From: Membranihabitans marinus
GTDB taxonomy: Bacteria > Bacteroidota > Bacteroidia > Chitinophagales > Saprospiraceae
NCBI RefSeq assembly: GCF_021729155.1
Contig: NZ_JAJQYA010000025.1
Location: forward strand, 1 to 64,000
Length of the DNA: 64,000 nt
Reading direction: 5' to 3'
A model generated the notes under the pieces. That model was not told the origin of the DNA, searched no databases, and saw only the letters and a program-made list of their open reading frames with translations. Within the stretch, counting starts at the first letter, position 1, and each line of letters starts with the position of its first letter. Below are positions 19,822-28,957 of the stretch, piece after piece. The position numbers and the translations under genes are program-made.

Positions 19822-21788
19822 AATTATTGATTTAAGATGAGGGGAAGGAAGAGTTTTTTATATTTAAAAATATAAATTTAATCAAATTTATATAAATATA
19901 GTTTTGTTGGTTGGTAATTATTTGTAAAAATTAAAATATTATATTATAAAAATAGGATAGGACTGTAATTGATTTGGATAAGTGATTGTTCACCTCCACC
20001 TTGTGACCATCTTAATGGATCCGACCCCAACAACATTCAAATAAATCGATAGTTTACAGTCAATTATAAATGCATTAGGGATATATAGTTAAATATTATG
20101 ATTATATATAAGTAATTTATAATCAATATGTTATTAAGTGTTTGATATCACAGTAAGTCTGAATGGGCAACGCTTTGCATAAATCTTATTTGACTGTCAT
20201 GTTAATCTTATGGTTTTTTCCTGTATTGTAGAGTCTGCTATTAGTGCGGCTCGGAGTTAATGATAAAGATTTTGATTTGGCGTTGTTATTGTCCACCTTA
20301 GATCTGTATTATTAAATTGTGTTTTTAAAATATATTTTTCTGATTGGCAAAACAGAAACCATGACAAATCAACTTTTGACCAATCATTTTCCTCCGTTGG
20401 AGCTCTTTATGATTCATTGCCATCCTTCATTGTGTCCACTGAAAGATCCTTGTGTTCTTAGTGGTGAAATTATTAAATAATCCATCTGATTGTTAAAATG
20501 CATACGGTATTTAAAATCAAATGATTACAATTGGTTGTAAATATAGTTCGTATAAGTGAAGTTGTTGATAGAATAATGTCTTATGGTAGTATTATGACAA
20601 GTGATACTTATATATGCTACATGGAAAAACAAGATGGGGTCATAAGGATATGCTGGCGTTCATTCTACAAGTCAATTCAAATTTTTTGTTAGATAGTCAA
20701 TTTTGCTCCACATTTTTACATTGTCCTCGATCTATTTCTTTTTTCATTCTTTTCATTGAACTATTGCAGCTGACCTATGGCTGTGAATAATACGAGAATA
20801 ATCTAGGGTTTACCTTCCGTCATGCCTATAGCAACCCTGTTTGCTTTTTCTTGTGAAAGCAACATTTAATAGACTATCCATTTTTATAAAAAATACCCAA
20901 AATTTTTAATGAAATACTAATCTAAATTTGTTAATAGGTAGCATTAACATGGGGAAGAAGTCAGATGAGACCCTAATTTGTGACAAATTTATTGTAAAAT
21001 TTTATCAGAACAGATATCGGTTTAAAGAAAAGAAAAAATAGGAATAGACTCTTGAGGCTTAAAATAAATCGTACAGGTATTAGCAGTTTTAAAATCAACC
21101 AGGTTATTGCTCTCGCAGTGGTTGTAAATGGAATGGAAAGGACAAAGTCTCTGATTTTGGGTGGGTTTGCTAAATCCCCTCCGAGACTTCCATATAGGTG
21201 AAATGATAATAGCTTTTATGCTGACGAAGTTATAGCTGCTTATATTTCAGATGGGCCACTTCCATTCCGATTAGGGCGAAGACCTTCAGTTTTGCATAGT
21301 CTTACTTAACCAAGGCTAATATTTATTACCCTCGATTCTAATTAATCCACAAGAAAGCACTCTGGACTATTATTTTTCCGATCTGCTGAGACTTATTTCT
21401 TCTAAGCTTTAATTGAATAGAGTATTTAGTGACCTCTATTAATATACATACATTTTTGTATATCTGCTGACTTAGTTAAAAAATTATTTAACTAATTGTG
21501 TGTTTATTTTATAATATAATCAATTGTTTTTATTTAAAATTTGGTTTTGTTTTTTCTTGTTGATTTTGTAGATGTTTAATATGAGTATTTTATATTGCGT
21601 GGTGTTTTTGATTAATATAATATATTGTAGACTGTTGTAGAAGCGGGGGTGTTGAATTTATTGTTTTGTTTTTGAAAATATGCTTCTGTGTGTAATTGAA
21701 TTGTTTTATATTTTATAAATTTTGATTATTATAATATTTGAGTATTATTTGTATTTTTACTATTATTTAATGTATTAAATTAATTGAT
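19822..21788. other. 2-kb gene-poor, AT-rich region
   Basis: I see no credible coding frame on either strand. Contents: a CAATTATAAATGCATTAGGGATA motif (20063) and a related one near 20530, a segment around 20434-20480 resembling the CTTGTGTTCTTAGTGGTGAAAT-type remnants common between genes in Bacteroidota, and an extremely AT-rich last 350 bp leading to the phase-variable lipoprotein. It may hold decayed genes too degraded to read by eye. Confidence 0.6.
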
Positions 21789-21793
21789 ATGAA

Positions 21794-21842
21794 ATCAAAC
21801 ATCAAACATCAAACATCAAACATCAAACATCAAACATCAAAC
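21794..21842 (+). repeat. Heptanucleotide tandem repeat (ATCAAAC)7
   Basis: Seven perfect copies of ATCAAAC start 5 bp after the A of an ATG (21789). Seven is not a multiple of three, so each gain or loss of a copy shifts the frame. With the present seven copies the ATG leads to a stop at 21861-21863 after 24 codons. With 2, 5 or 8 copies the ATG would join the lipoprotein frame and complete a normal signal peptide. This is the classical layout of slipped-strand phase variation. Confidence 0.9.
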
Positions 21843-21856
21843 ACATTAGTGTTTGT

Positions 21857-22852
21857 TTGTTAGTGGTGATTTCATTTTTATTTTCAGGATGTAATAAAGA
21901 TGAATTAGCGATTACTCGATCCGAAACTAGTATGCCTATTCTTGCATTTGAAAATGCTGAATCATTAGAGCGTTTCATAGTCAAAAATCAGGAAGGTACG
22001 ATATCTGGTAAGGATATTAAATCTGGTTTTGTAAGTGCCCAAGAGCGCTATGATGAAAAACTTGCGGAATTAGAAAAGATAGAATTATCGGGAACAGATG
22101 AAGAATATTGGGCATTTATTGAACAAAATGAGGACAAAATCTGGTATTTTGATGAAGAAGATAAAATGCAACCAGTTTACTCCTTTGATGCCTATCCTAA
22201 TTTTGTGAACGAAAAGGGAATCGTCGAAATTGAGGGGAAAATCATAAAGATATACAAAGATAAATTGTATTCTTTTCCCAAAAGTATGAAAAGTAAAGTG
22301 CTTACTATGGATAATACTGAATTAAAATTACATGAGGAGTATTTGGAACAAGATCAAAAGCAGAATAACTTTGAGTTAAGAGGAACATGTACAGAAAGAA
22401 TTTTTAAGGATGCATTTAATAAAAATGCGGACAGAAGAATAGATTTGTGGATTTATAACGGATATAATCGTTGGGGTAGTGGAATTAGACCATATATTGC
22501 TATAAAAACACAAACATTTAAGGAAAAGAAAAGATTGTTTGGAGGGTATAAGTGGGTGAATTACAATAATTTGCATTATCGAAAAGAAACTAAATTAAGA
22601 TCTAAAGAATTTGCTTATATAGGAATTAATACGATTCTTAAAATTGATGTAAATAATGTAACTGAAAGAACTCATAATGGGGGTACTTTTTTAGAATTAT
22701 TTTACCCTACACAACCAGGGTATATTAACACTAATGGAAATCATCCGAATAACTATGTCCCAGATATTGCTCATGCCAGTGCGAAAGTTACCTCTCAAGG
22801 GGTGATTGGAAATCCTGAAATTTGGGCTCACTTAATTCATAATTGTTATTAA
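21857..22852 (+). CDS. Phase-variable lipoprotein of unknown function (ATG at 21789 currently out of frame)
   Basis: The open frame as it stands can only start at TTG 21857, giving 331 residues that begin in the middle of a signal peptide (LLVVISFLFSGC, lipobox FSGC). The natural start is probably ATG 21789: removing five or adding one ATCAAAC unit would give MKSNIKH...ISVCLLVVISF in frame. The mature part (about 315 residues) has a Glu/Lys-rich N-terminal half and a C-terminal half rich in aromatic residues (RRIDLWIYNGYNRWGSG, GGYKWVNYNNLHYR). No family was recognised. It is followed by a beta-barrel gene 53 bp downstream on the same strand, so it may be co-expressed with outer-membrane proteins. 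Surface exposure is inference. Confidence 0.8.
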   Translation: MLVVISFLFSGCNKDELAITRSETSMPILAFENAESLERFIVKNQEGTISGKDIKSGFVSAQERYDEKLAELEKIELSGTDEEYWAFIEQNEDKIWYFDEEDKMQPVYSFDAYPNFVNEKGIVEIEGKIIKIYKDKLYSFPKSMKSKVLTMDNTELKLHEEYLEQDQKQNNFELRGTCTERIFKDAFNKNADRRIDLWIYNGYNRWGSGIRPYIAIKTQTFKEKKRLFGGYKWVNYNNLHYRKETKLRSKEFAYIGINTILKIDVNNVTERTHNGGTFLELFYPTQPGYINTNGNHPNNYVPDIAHASAKVTSQGVIGNPEIWAHLIHNCY

Positions 22853-22905
22853 TTTATTATTATCGAACCTTATATTAGTTTTCTTTCAATTATAAATTTA
22901 TTATT

Positions 22906-23562
22906 ATGAGATTTTACATAGGTTTTTTATGTCTGGTAATAGTATGTAGAGTAGAAGCACAATCTCCCTTTGAGTTTACATTGTCATTCAATGCCACCAA
23001 GGTGCAAACCGTTCATAAAAATAGTGAAATAAAGCGAGATATTTGGGGCCCTGCAACCAATGCATTTGACAATACTTTGAAGCCCACTTTTGGCTTGACA
23101 GCTGGACTTGAAATGTCATTGCTGAGAAAGGAAAATCTGCGGATGCAATCTGGACTTCGATACAATTTAATGGGGAGTAGGGCGGATGTAGAATTACCTA
23201 ATCTTGATAATTTTGTAATGCATAAATCAGTTTATGCCCACTACCTACAGATACCGCTATCTGTTCAAGTTACCATCTTGGATCCGTTTTATTTTTATGC
23301 AGGGGCCTCTTATAATTATGCCTTTAATTTTGGGAAAGATTTTAGTGAGATATACAGTCCTTACTTAAATAGATCTGATGTACGAGTAATGGGAGGTCTG
23401 GGCTGGAAACTCATTAAGTTTTCCATTTTTGCTGAATATGAAGAAAGTTTATTTCATTATGGAAAAATACTTAAGGATATCGATAGTTCAGTCGTAGAAC
23501 CAATCAGTAAAAATCTCCGCATAGGTATTTCAATTCCTTTAGATTCCATAAAATCGAAATAA
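22906..23562 (+). CDS. Outer-membrane beta-barrel protein, copy 1
   Basis: The 218 residues have a signal peptide (about 1-18, ending VEA-Q) and a mature part with alternating strands of the porin/PorT-like outer membrane beta-barrel group (LRMQSGLRYNLMG, FYFYAGASYNYAFNFG, VRVMGGLGWKL, LRIGISIPL). It is a near copy of the next gene: the mature parts differ at only about 11 of 200 positions, while the signal peptides are very different. A perfect terminator hairpin follows the stop. Ligand unknown. Confidence 0.9.
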   Translation: MRFYIGFLCLVIVCRVEAQSPFEFTLSFNATKVQTVHKNSEIKRDIWGPATNAFDNTLKPTFGLTAGLEMSLLRKENLRMQSGLRYNLMGSRADVELPNLDNFVMHKSVYAHYLQIPLSVQVTILDPFYFYAGASYNYAFNFGKDFSEIYSPYLNRSDVRVMGGLGWKLIKFSIFAEYEESLFHYGKILKDIDSSVVEPISKNLRIGISIPLDSIKSK

Positions 23563-23579
23563 ATTTTATTGAAATGTTG

Positions 23580-23611
23580 TGAGCGAACTGAAAAACAGTT
23601 CGCTCATTTTT
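23580..23611 (+). terminator. Rho-independent terminator between duplicated barrel genes
   Basis: An 11-bp perfect stem (TGAGCGAACTG / CAGTTCGCTCA) with an AAAAA loop is followed by ATTTTTT. The next start codon lies only 7-13 bp later, so the terminator overlaps the translation start region of copy 2. Confidence 0.9.
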
Positions 23612-23624
23612 TAATTATATGACT

Positions 23625-24281
23625 ATGCGAATTTTTATTGTCCTTTTATATACGATGATGGTAGAGAGTGTAACTGCTCAATCCCTCTTTGAATTTACAT
23701 TGTCACTCAATGCGACCAAGGTTCAAACTGTTCATAAAAACAGGGAAATTAAGCGAGATATTTGGGGGCCTGCAACTAATGCATTTGACAATACTTTGAA
23801 ACCCACCTTTGGCTTGACAACTGGACTTGAAGTGTCTTTGTTGAGAAAGGAAAATCTGCGGATACAATCTGGGCTCAGATACAACTTAATGGGGAGTAGA
23901 GCGGATGTAGAATTACCTAATCTTGATAATTTTGTAATGCATAAATCAGTTTATGCCCACTACCTACAGATACCGCTATCTGTTCAAGTGACCATCTTGG
24001 ATCCGTTTTATTTTTATGCGGGTGCCTCTTATAATTATGCCTTTAATTTTGGGAAAGATTTTAGTGAGATCTACAGTCCTTACTTAAATAGATCTGATGT
24101 ACGAGTAATGGGAGGTCTGGGCTGGAACCTCAATAAGTTTTCCATTTTTGCTGAATATGAAGAAAGTTTATTTCATTATGGAAAAAAACTTAAAGATATC
24201 GATAGTTCAGTCGTAGAACCAATCAATAAAAATCTCCGCATAGGTATTTCACTTCCTTTAGATTCCATAAAATCCAAATAA
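23625..24281 (+). CDS. Outer-membrane beta-barrel protein, copy 2
   Basis: Same length (218 residues from the second Met) and nearly the same mature sequence as copy 1. I prefer ATG 23625 to ATG 23619 because it makes the two signal peptides equal in length (19 residues up to AQS). The signal peptide, MRIFIVLLYTMMVESVTA, is unrelated in detail to that of copy 1 and instead resembles the MRIFI starts of the following TonB receptor and DUF4249 genes. The stop codon TAA is followed directly by the ATG of the TonB receptor (no gap), so copy 2 belongs to that operon. Confidence 0.9.
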   Translation: MRIFIVLLYTMMVESVTAQSLFEFTLSLNATKVQTVHKNREIKRDIWGPATNAFDNTLKPTFGLTTGLEVSLLRKENLRIQSGLRYNLMGSRADVELPNLDNFVMHKSVYAHYLQIPLSVQVTILDPFYFYAGASYNYAFNFGKDFSEIYSPYLNRSDVRVMGGLGWNLNKFSIFAEYEESLFHYGKKLKDIDSSVVEPINKNLRIGISLPLDSIKSK

Positions 24282-26606
24282 ATGAGGATATTTATTATAA
24301 TACTATGGCTGCTTTTGACCTCCTTTCAGGTAGAAGTGAAAGCACAAAATAGCGCATTAGAGGGAAGGGTCATCGATGCCTTGTCCCAAAATCCACTGTA
24401 TGGAGCTCATATTTATTTCCCTGATTTGAAAACTGGAACTTCTAGTAATGAGGAAGGACATTTTCAGATGTATATCCCCGCTGGCCAACATCGAATGCGA
24501 ATATCTTATATTGGGTATGACGATATCGACACCACTATTATTATCGATCAAACAAAATCGGTCACTTTTATGATGCGATCTCGGTTGCTAAAGGAAGTAA
24601 AGATAGTGGCGGATAAATTAATCCCTTTTAATAGAAAAGACGCACAAGGGGGCAGTGTTTTGTCTTTGGAAAGAGCGCAGTTTTTACCTTCTTTTACCGG
24701 TTATCCGGATCCAGTGAAAGCGAGCCTGTATTTGCCAGGCGTGAGTTCGAGCAGAGACGGCGCGTCGAGAATAGTGATTCGAGGGACGGAATACGATCAC
24801 CATATACTGGCAGTCGATGGTGTGGCATTGCCAGAATACAGTCATTTATTTGGACTAATGTCGGTGATGAATCCCGATTTGGTCCAAGATGTAAGAGTAT
24901 TTAAAGGAGCCAAACCAATGGTGTATTCCAATGTGTTGGGAGGAGTGATCGATGTTCGAGTGGCATCGGGAAGTGGAGAAAAAACATCTAATTTTACGCT
25001 GGGACTTTTGAATAGCGGTTATCAACAATCGGGGCAATTGGGCAAAGGAAGTTATAATGTAGGTGCTAGAATTAGTTATTTTGACATCATCAACCTTTAT
25101 CCACTACTAAAAAATATAAGAGAAAAAAGCAATTTTGAAATTAGGTTTGCAGATGCTATCGATGTGGGATTTAAGACTCAGCAACCTTTTCTTTCGGGGC
25201 AGCTATCTATGACGGTCTTGGGCGCTTTTAGCAATTTGGGTTCTAAGGGTGAGGATTTAGAAAATTATGGTGGCGGGTATGATTTTGAAAATTATCATTA
25301 TATCCAAAATAATTGGGTTGGATTGGCCAGTATTAAATCACTACATGAGATCCATTCACATTGGACATGGTCTAATCACTTGTATGTGAATGCCAATAGG
25401 CCTCGTTTGTTAGGTGAAGATGAAGGTAGGAACAATGCTAATGACAATCAATTCGATCGATATTTTGACAATTCCGATCAGTATCAATCTCATCGTAACA
25501 TGGGATACAGGAGCGAATGGATTAGGAGAAATTCCGAAAATCAAAAGTTAAGTCTCGGTGCACAGATAGAATCAGGGCATTTAATTACTTATAAAGAATT
25601 TTCAGAAGGATTGATTACTCTACAAGAAAAAAGTTCGACTAGCGCCACATTTGGCCCCTTTGAGAATCAACAATCTTGGACCTCTTTGTACGCAAATTAT
25701 GGAGGTAGTCAAGAGAAGTGGAATTATGAGGGGGGAATAAAAGCCATGTATTACTTCAATCAAGGTCAAACCATTTTACTACCCAAAGTCTCATTGTCTT
25801 ATCTTTTAAGTGGACATAGCAATTTGTATTTTAATTATGAGGCCAGTAGTCAAAACAAACACATACCCTATGGCGATCATTTGTTACTAGAATATCCGCA
25901 ATAGATATTTGTGGAAAAAGAAGAAAAAATAAGTCAATCCCAGCGTTTTAATTTGGGGTATAATAATAATCTAGTGTCCGGTTGGGAGGGTAATGTGGAA
26001 GCTTTTTACCAGTCATTTACGAATCTGAGTTATTATTCAATTATCGACAATAGTGATCAATACTATTCTTTGGAGGCATCGGGTGGCGAGGGGTATAATT
26101 ATGGGATGGAATTGTCTCTATCCAAAGCATGGAGGAATAAAAGCAATCTCCAGTTGGGCTATACTTGGATTAAGTCAGAAAGACAATATGAAAATATCAA
26201 TAATGGCAACAGTTTTAGAGCGGATTATGGAAGAGAACATGAATTGAAAATTCAATTTATTTTTCCCTACAAAAAACTATTGATCGGCAGTCAGTGGACC
26301 ATGGCTAGTGGATTTCCTTTTACTATACCTAATGCAGTAGTTCACAGTAATCTATTGCGTAACTATAATTATATATCAGGGAAGAACAATTTCTCTTTAC
26401 CGTTATACCATCGATTGGATCTTTCTATTAGTAGGACTTTGGAAAGTAAAAAAGGCAGGAAATCAATCTTTAGTTTCAATCTTTTTAATGCTTATAATCG
26501 ATTCAATGCTGACCATATTATACCTGATTTTCCCTCTAAGAAAATAAAGAAGATTTCCAATTTTGGAGTGGTGCCTAGTTTTTATTATAAATTATATATC
26601 AAGTAA
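24282..26606 (+). pseudogene. TonB-dependent receptor interrupted by an in-frame TAG
   Basis: An outer-membrane active-transport receptor. The reading frame runs from ATG 24282 to TAG 25902-25904 (540 residues) and resumes in the same frame to 26606; together about 774 residues, a normal length. Part 1 has a signal peptide (to VKA-Q), a carboxypeptidase-regulatory-like domain (about 24-110), a plug domain (VKASLYLPGVSSSRDGASR..., then VLGGVIDVRVASGSG) and half of the barrel. Part 2 begins after EYPQ-stop-IFVEKEEK and contains the last strands with the terminal YYKLYIK. Only one base change is needed to restore a sense codon. It is either a recent nonsense mutation, a suppressed stop or a sequencing error. 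Confidence 0.85.
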
Positions 26607-26612
26607 ATTAAT

Positions 26613-27431
26613 ATGAGAATATTCATTAGGTCGTTGTTTGCCATCAGTTGGTTTTGGATTGGTGGCTGTCAAACTGAGTTAAACACAAATATTGATCTTC
26701 CCGCTGGTGAAAAAGAACCTGTGATACACGTAATTATTGAGAATACACGAATTCGAGGGGAGGTGGTTGCCGCCAGTACTAATTTTGAAAATATTGAAAT
26801 TAAAATAGTTGATGGTGAAGAGGTTAGAACCTATGTATTGAATAGCATAGGGGGAGTTGAAATAGAGATTTGGGATAATAGTGGTAATAGTCAAAAATTT
26901 GTCGCCGATTCAATGGGAGTATTTGAGGGTGAAATACAAATAGATGAAAATGAATCGTATCAATTGAGGTGTGATTACAAAGGCGAGATATTTGTTTCGA
27001 ATTGGATATCTCCTTTGCCTAAGACAATAGATACCGAGGTTCAGAAGCTGGTGCTCGACGGTTATAATTTATTCGCTGGATTTAAAAGCTCTCTTTCGCG
27101 AGGATATTTTAGTTTTGGACCTAAGACTTATTTTGAAGGTAGCATAACAGATAGCATTCAGCCTATTGGATTGGCATATAACAACTGGATAGAGTTTGAA
27201 GGCGGTCTCATTGAATTTCCTGGGATGGAAATATCAAAATATCAAGAATTTGATAGTGTTGTGTTGGAGGTCGTTTATGCCGATTCAGAGTATCAACGTT
27301 TTTTTGAAAATTTGGGAAGAAATGTCATAGGAGAAAGCTATACTTCGTATGAGCCAGCCTATTCCAATATTGGTATGGGCAATGGATTGTTTTGTTTTGC
27401 CTATCGCGACACTTTTAATATGAAATTCTAG
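26613..27431 (+). CDS. DUF4249-type lipoprotein paired with TonB receptor
   Basis: The 272 residues have a short signal peptide with lipobox IGGC (about residue 19), followed by TELNTNIDLPAGEKEPVIHVIIEN, the usual start of DUF4249 proteins. Family knowledge: DUF4249 proteins are encoded directly after TonB receptors in Bacteroidota and are thought to sit on the outer membrane as partners of the receptor; their ligands are unknown. The gene begins 6 bp after the receptor stop. A shorter product than the second family member in this window (331 residues). Confidence 0.8.
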   Translation: MRIFIRSLFAISWFWIGGCQTELNTNIDLPAGEKEPVIHVIIENTRIRGEVVAASTNFENIEIKIVDGEEVRTYVLNSIGGVEIEIWDNSGNSQKFVADSMGVFEGEIQIDENESYQLRCDYKGEIFVSNWISPLPKTIDTEVQKLVLDGYNLFAGFKSSLSRGYFSFGPKTYFEGSITDSIQPIGLAYNNWIEFEGGLIEFPGMEISKYQEFDSVVLEVVYADSEYQRFFENLGRNVIGESYTSYEPAYSNIGMGNGLFCFAYRDTFNMKF

Positions 27432-27858
27432 CATGGATGAATATCATATGCATTTAAAATGAATTAATGAGGTTACTTTAACCAACAACTTCGCTTAGTT
27501 AGCCTGTCAGTAAACTGCCACCTCTTCTGAATAGGGAATTAGGCTATCGATGTTGTTTAGCTTAATCTACTGTCTGTTTTTTGGGGATAAGATCAACCTG
27601 TAATACCAATTTTCTCATTTTCTTATATTCTTAAATTAAGAAACCATTTGGCTGCAAATATATGTGCAGCTTTTCGGTTTCGAAATTTTATTCTTAAATT
27701 TTTTTTGAGGTCTGGTTACAATTCTCTGTCTTGGTGGGGCATCTTTACTATCAATAAATCGAAACATAACCGATAATCATGAAGGAATTTGATATAAACT
27801 CCCTCTGATAGTCTTTGATTAGGGGTATGTGTGGATTTTCAATCCTATGTATTAAAAA
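27432..27858. other. Intergenic region, one hairpin
   Basis: No gene is seen in 427 bp. A hairpin GCTGCA/TGCAGC followed by TTTT at 27651-27674 could be a weak terminator for the plus-strand operon, but it lies 220 bp past the last stop. Confidence 0.4.
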
Positions 27859-28371
27859 TTATGTCAATGTCTTTTCATACACATAATCGTCCATTACAAA
27901 ACCATTTCCGATGTCGATTACTTCTTCCGCTATTTTCTTAAATCCAGATTTTTCATAAAATGTAATAGCTGGATTAAATTTATTGACATTCAGTGTCAAT
28001 TGTTTACAATTTTCTGAAATTGCTTGATTTTCAGCGAACCATATTAACTTCTGTCCAAGTCCTTGATTTTGGGCTGAAGGCAGGATATATATTTTGTGAA
28101 TTTTGGCCAAGATTGGGCTGGGGTAGTGACAGGCCAACTCCAAATAGCCCAAAGCGCGATGCTTATCTTCAATGAGGTAAAAATCTTGATTTTGAATTTT
28201 CATTCTACGACATAATTCTTCTTCACTGTACATTAGATCCAACATGTAGTCGATTTGATCTATAGAGAGAATATTCTTAAAGGTCGATGGCCATATTTTG
28301 TAAGCCATTTCTCTTATAATGCCGACATCTTCTCGATTGGCCTTTCGAATTGCAAAATGATTATTCATCAA
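27859..28371 (-). CDS. GNAT-family N-acetyltransferase
   Basis: The 170-residue protein shows the acetyl-CoA binding pattern of the GNAT fold: IYILPSAQNQGLGQKLIWFAENQA (about 91-114; the QNQGLG turn matches the Q/RxxGxG/A motif) and the late strand AITFYEKSGFKKI. The N-terminus FAIRKANREDVGIIREMAYKIW is also typical. Substrate unknown. It lies downstream of the RRM gene on the same strand but is separated from it by a terminator. Confidence 0.93.
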   Translation of the reverse strand: MMNNHFAIRKANREDVGIIREMAYKIWPSTFKNILSIDQIDYMLDLMYSEEELCRRMKIQNQDFYLIEDKHRALGYLELACHYPSPILAKIHKIYILPSAQNQGLGQKLIWFAENQAISENCKQLTLNVNKFNPAITFYEKSGFKKIAEEVIDIGNGFVMDDYVYEKTLT

Positions 28372-28388
28372 TTTTTGAGTTGTAAAAT

Positions 28389-28420
28389 AAAAAAAGCCCT
28401 CGGTTTAGGAGAGCTTTTTA
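28389..28420 (-). terminator. Terminator of the RRM protein gene
   Basis: On the minus strand AAAAAGCTCTC pairs with GAGGGCTTTTT (one G-U) across a short loop and is followed by more T. It lies about 50-80 bp past the stop of the RRM gene. Confidence 0.8.
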
Positions 28421-28472
28421 AATAATTCTCTAAAGAGAAGAATATGGATTGAATTTCAAGTTCGATCGAGGA

Positions 28473-28814
28473 TTAATATCCTGAATTTCCTCTTGAAAAA
28501 CCACCACGGCCTCCGCCGCCACCGCGATTGCGGTTGAAACCTCCACGTGCTCCTCCGCCACCACCGCGATTCTCTCTCGGTTTTGCTTCTTTAACTACAA
28601 TGGTACTACCGTCTAATTCAGAATTGTCCAAAGCTGCAATTGCTTCTTTGGCTTCTTCTTCCTCATACATTTCTACGAATCCGAAACATTTGGAATTACC
28701 CGTTTCTCGATCCATAATTACTTTGGCTGATTTAATTTCACCAAATTGACTGAAAGCCTGCTCTAATTCGTAATCAGATGTGTTGCGACTAAGTTTTGCT
28801 ACAAAAATGTTCAT
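28473..28814 (-). CDS. RNA-binding protein with one RRM and glycine-rich tail
   Basis: The 113 residues carry one RNA recognition motif (1-78) with RNP2 IFVAKL at 3-8 and RNP1 KCFGFVEM at about 43-50, followed by a 30-residue Gly/Arg-rich tail (RGGGGGARGGFNRNRG-like). Such small RRM proteins occur in cyanobacteria and Bacteroidota and bind single-stranded RNA; in Bacteroidota they are implicated in post-transcriptional control. The 5' leader appears long (about 105 nt from a TATCTTTG box at 28927-28934), which leaves room for self-regulation. It is monocistronic, with its own terminator. Confidence 0.95.
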   Translation of the reverse strand: MNIFVAKLSRNTSDYELEQAFSQFGEIKSAKVIMDRETGNSKCFGFVEMYEEEEAKEAIAALDNSELDGSTIVVKEAKPRENRGGGGGARGGFNRNRGGGGGRGGFSRGNSGY

Positions 28815-28926
28815 TATAAAAATATTAAAATAAAAAAAAATACAAAATACGTATAATTAGGTTGATAGTCTCATAGCAAAGTTCTCGCGCAATCCGTCTA
28901 AAATTACTACTAATATCAAACTAACA

Positions 28927-28934
28927 CAAAGATA
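28927..28934 (-). promoter_or_regulatory. Candidate -7 box of RRM gene (TATCTTTG)
   Basis: TATCTTTG on the minus strand fits TAnnTTTG, about 115 bp before the RRM start codon. The same octamer is found before miaB. No clear -33 element is present. Confidence 0.4.
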
Positions 28935-28957
28935 TTCTAATTGTCAACAATTATGTG

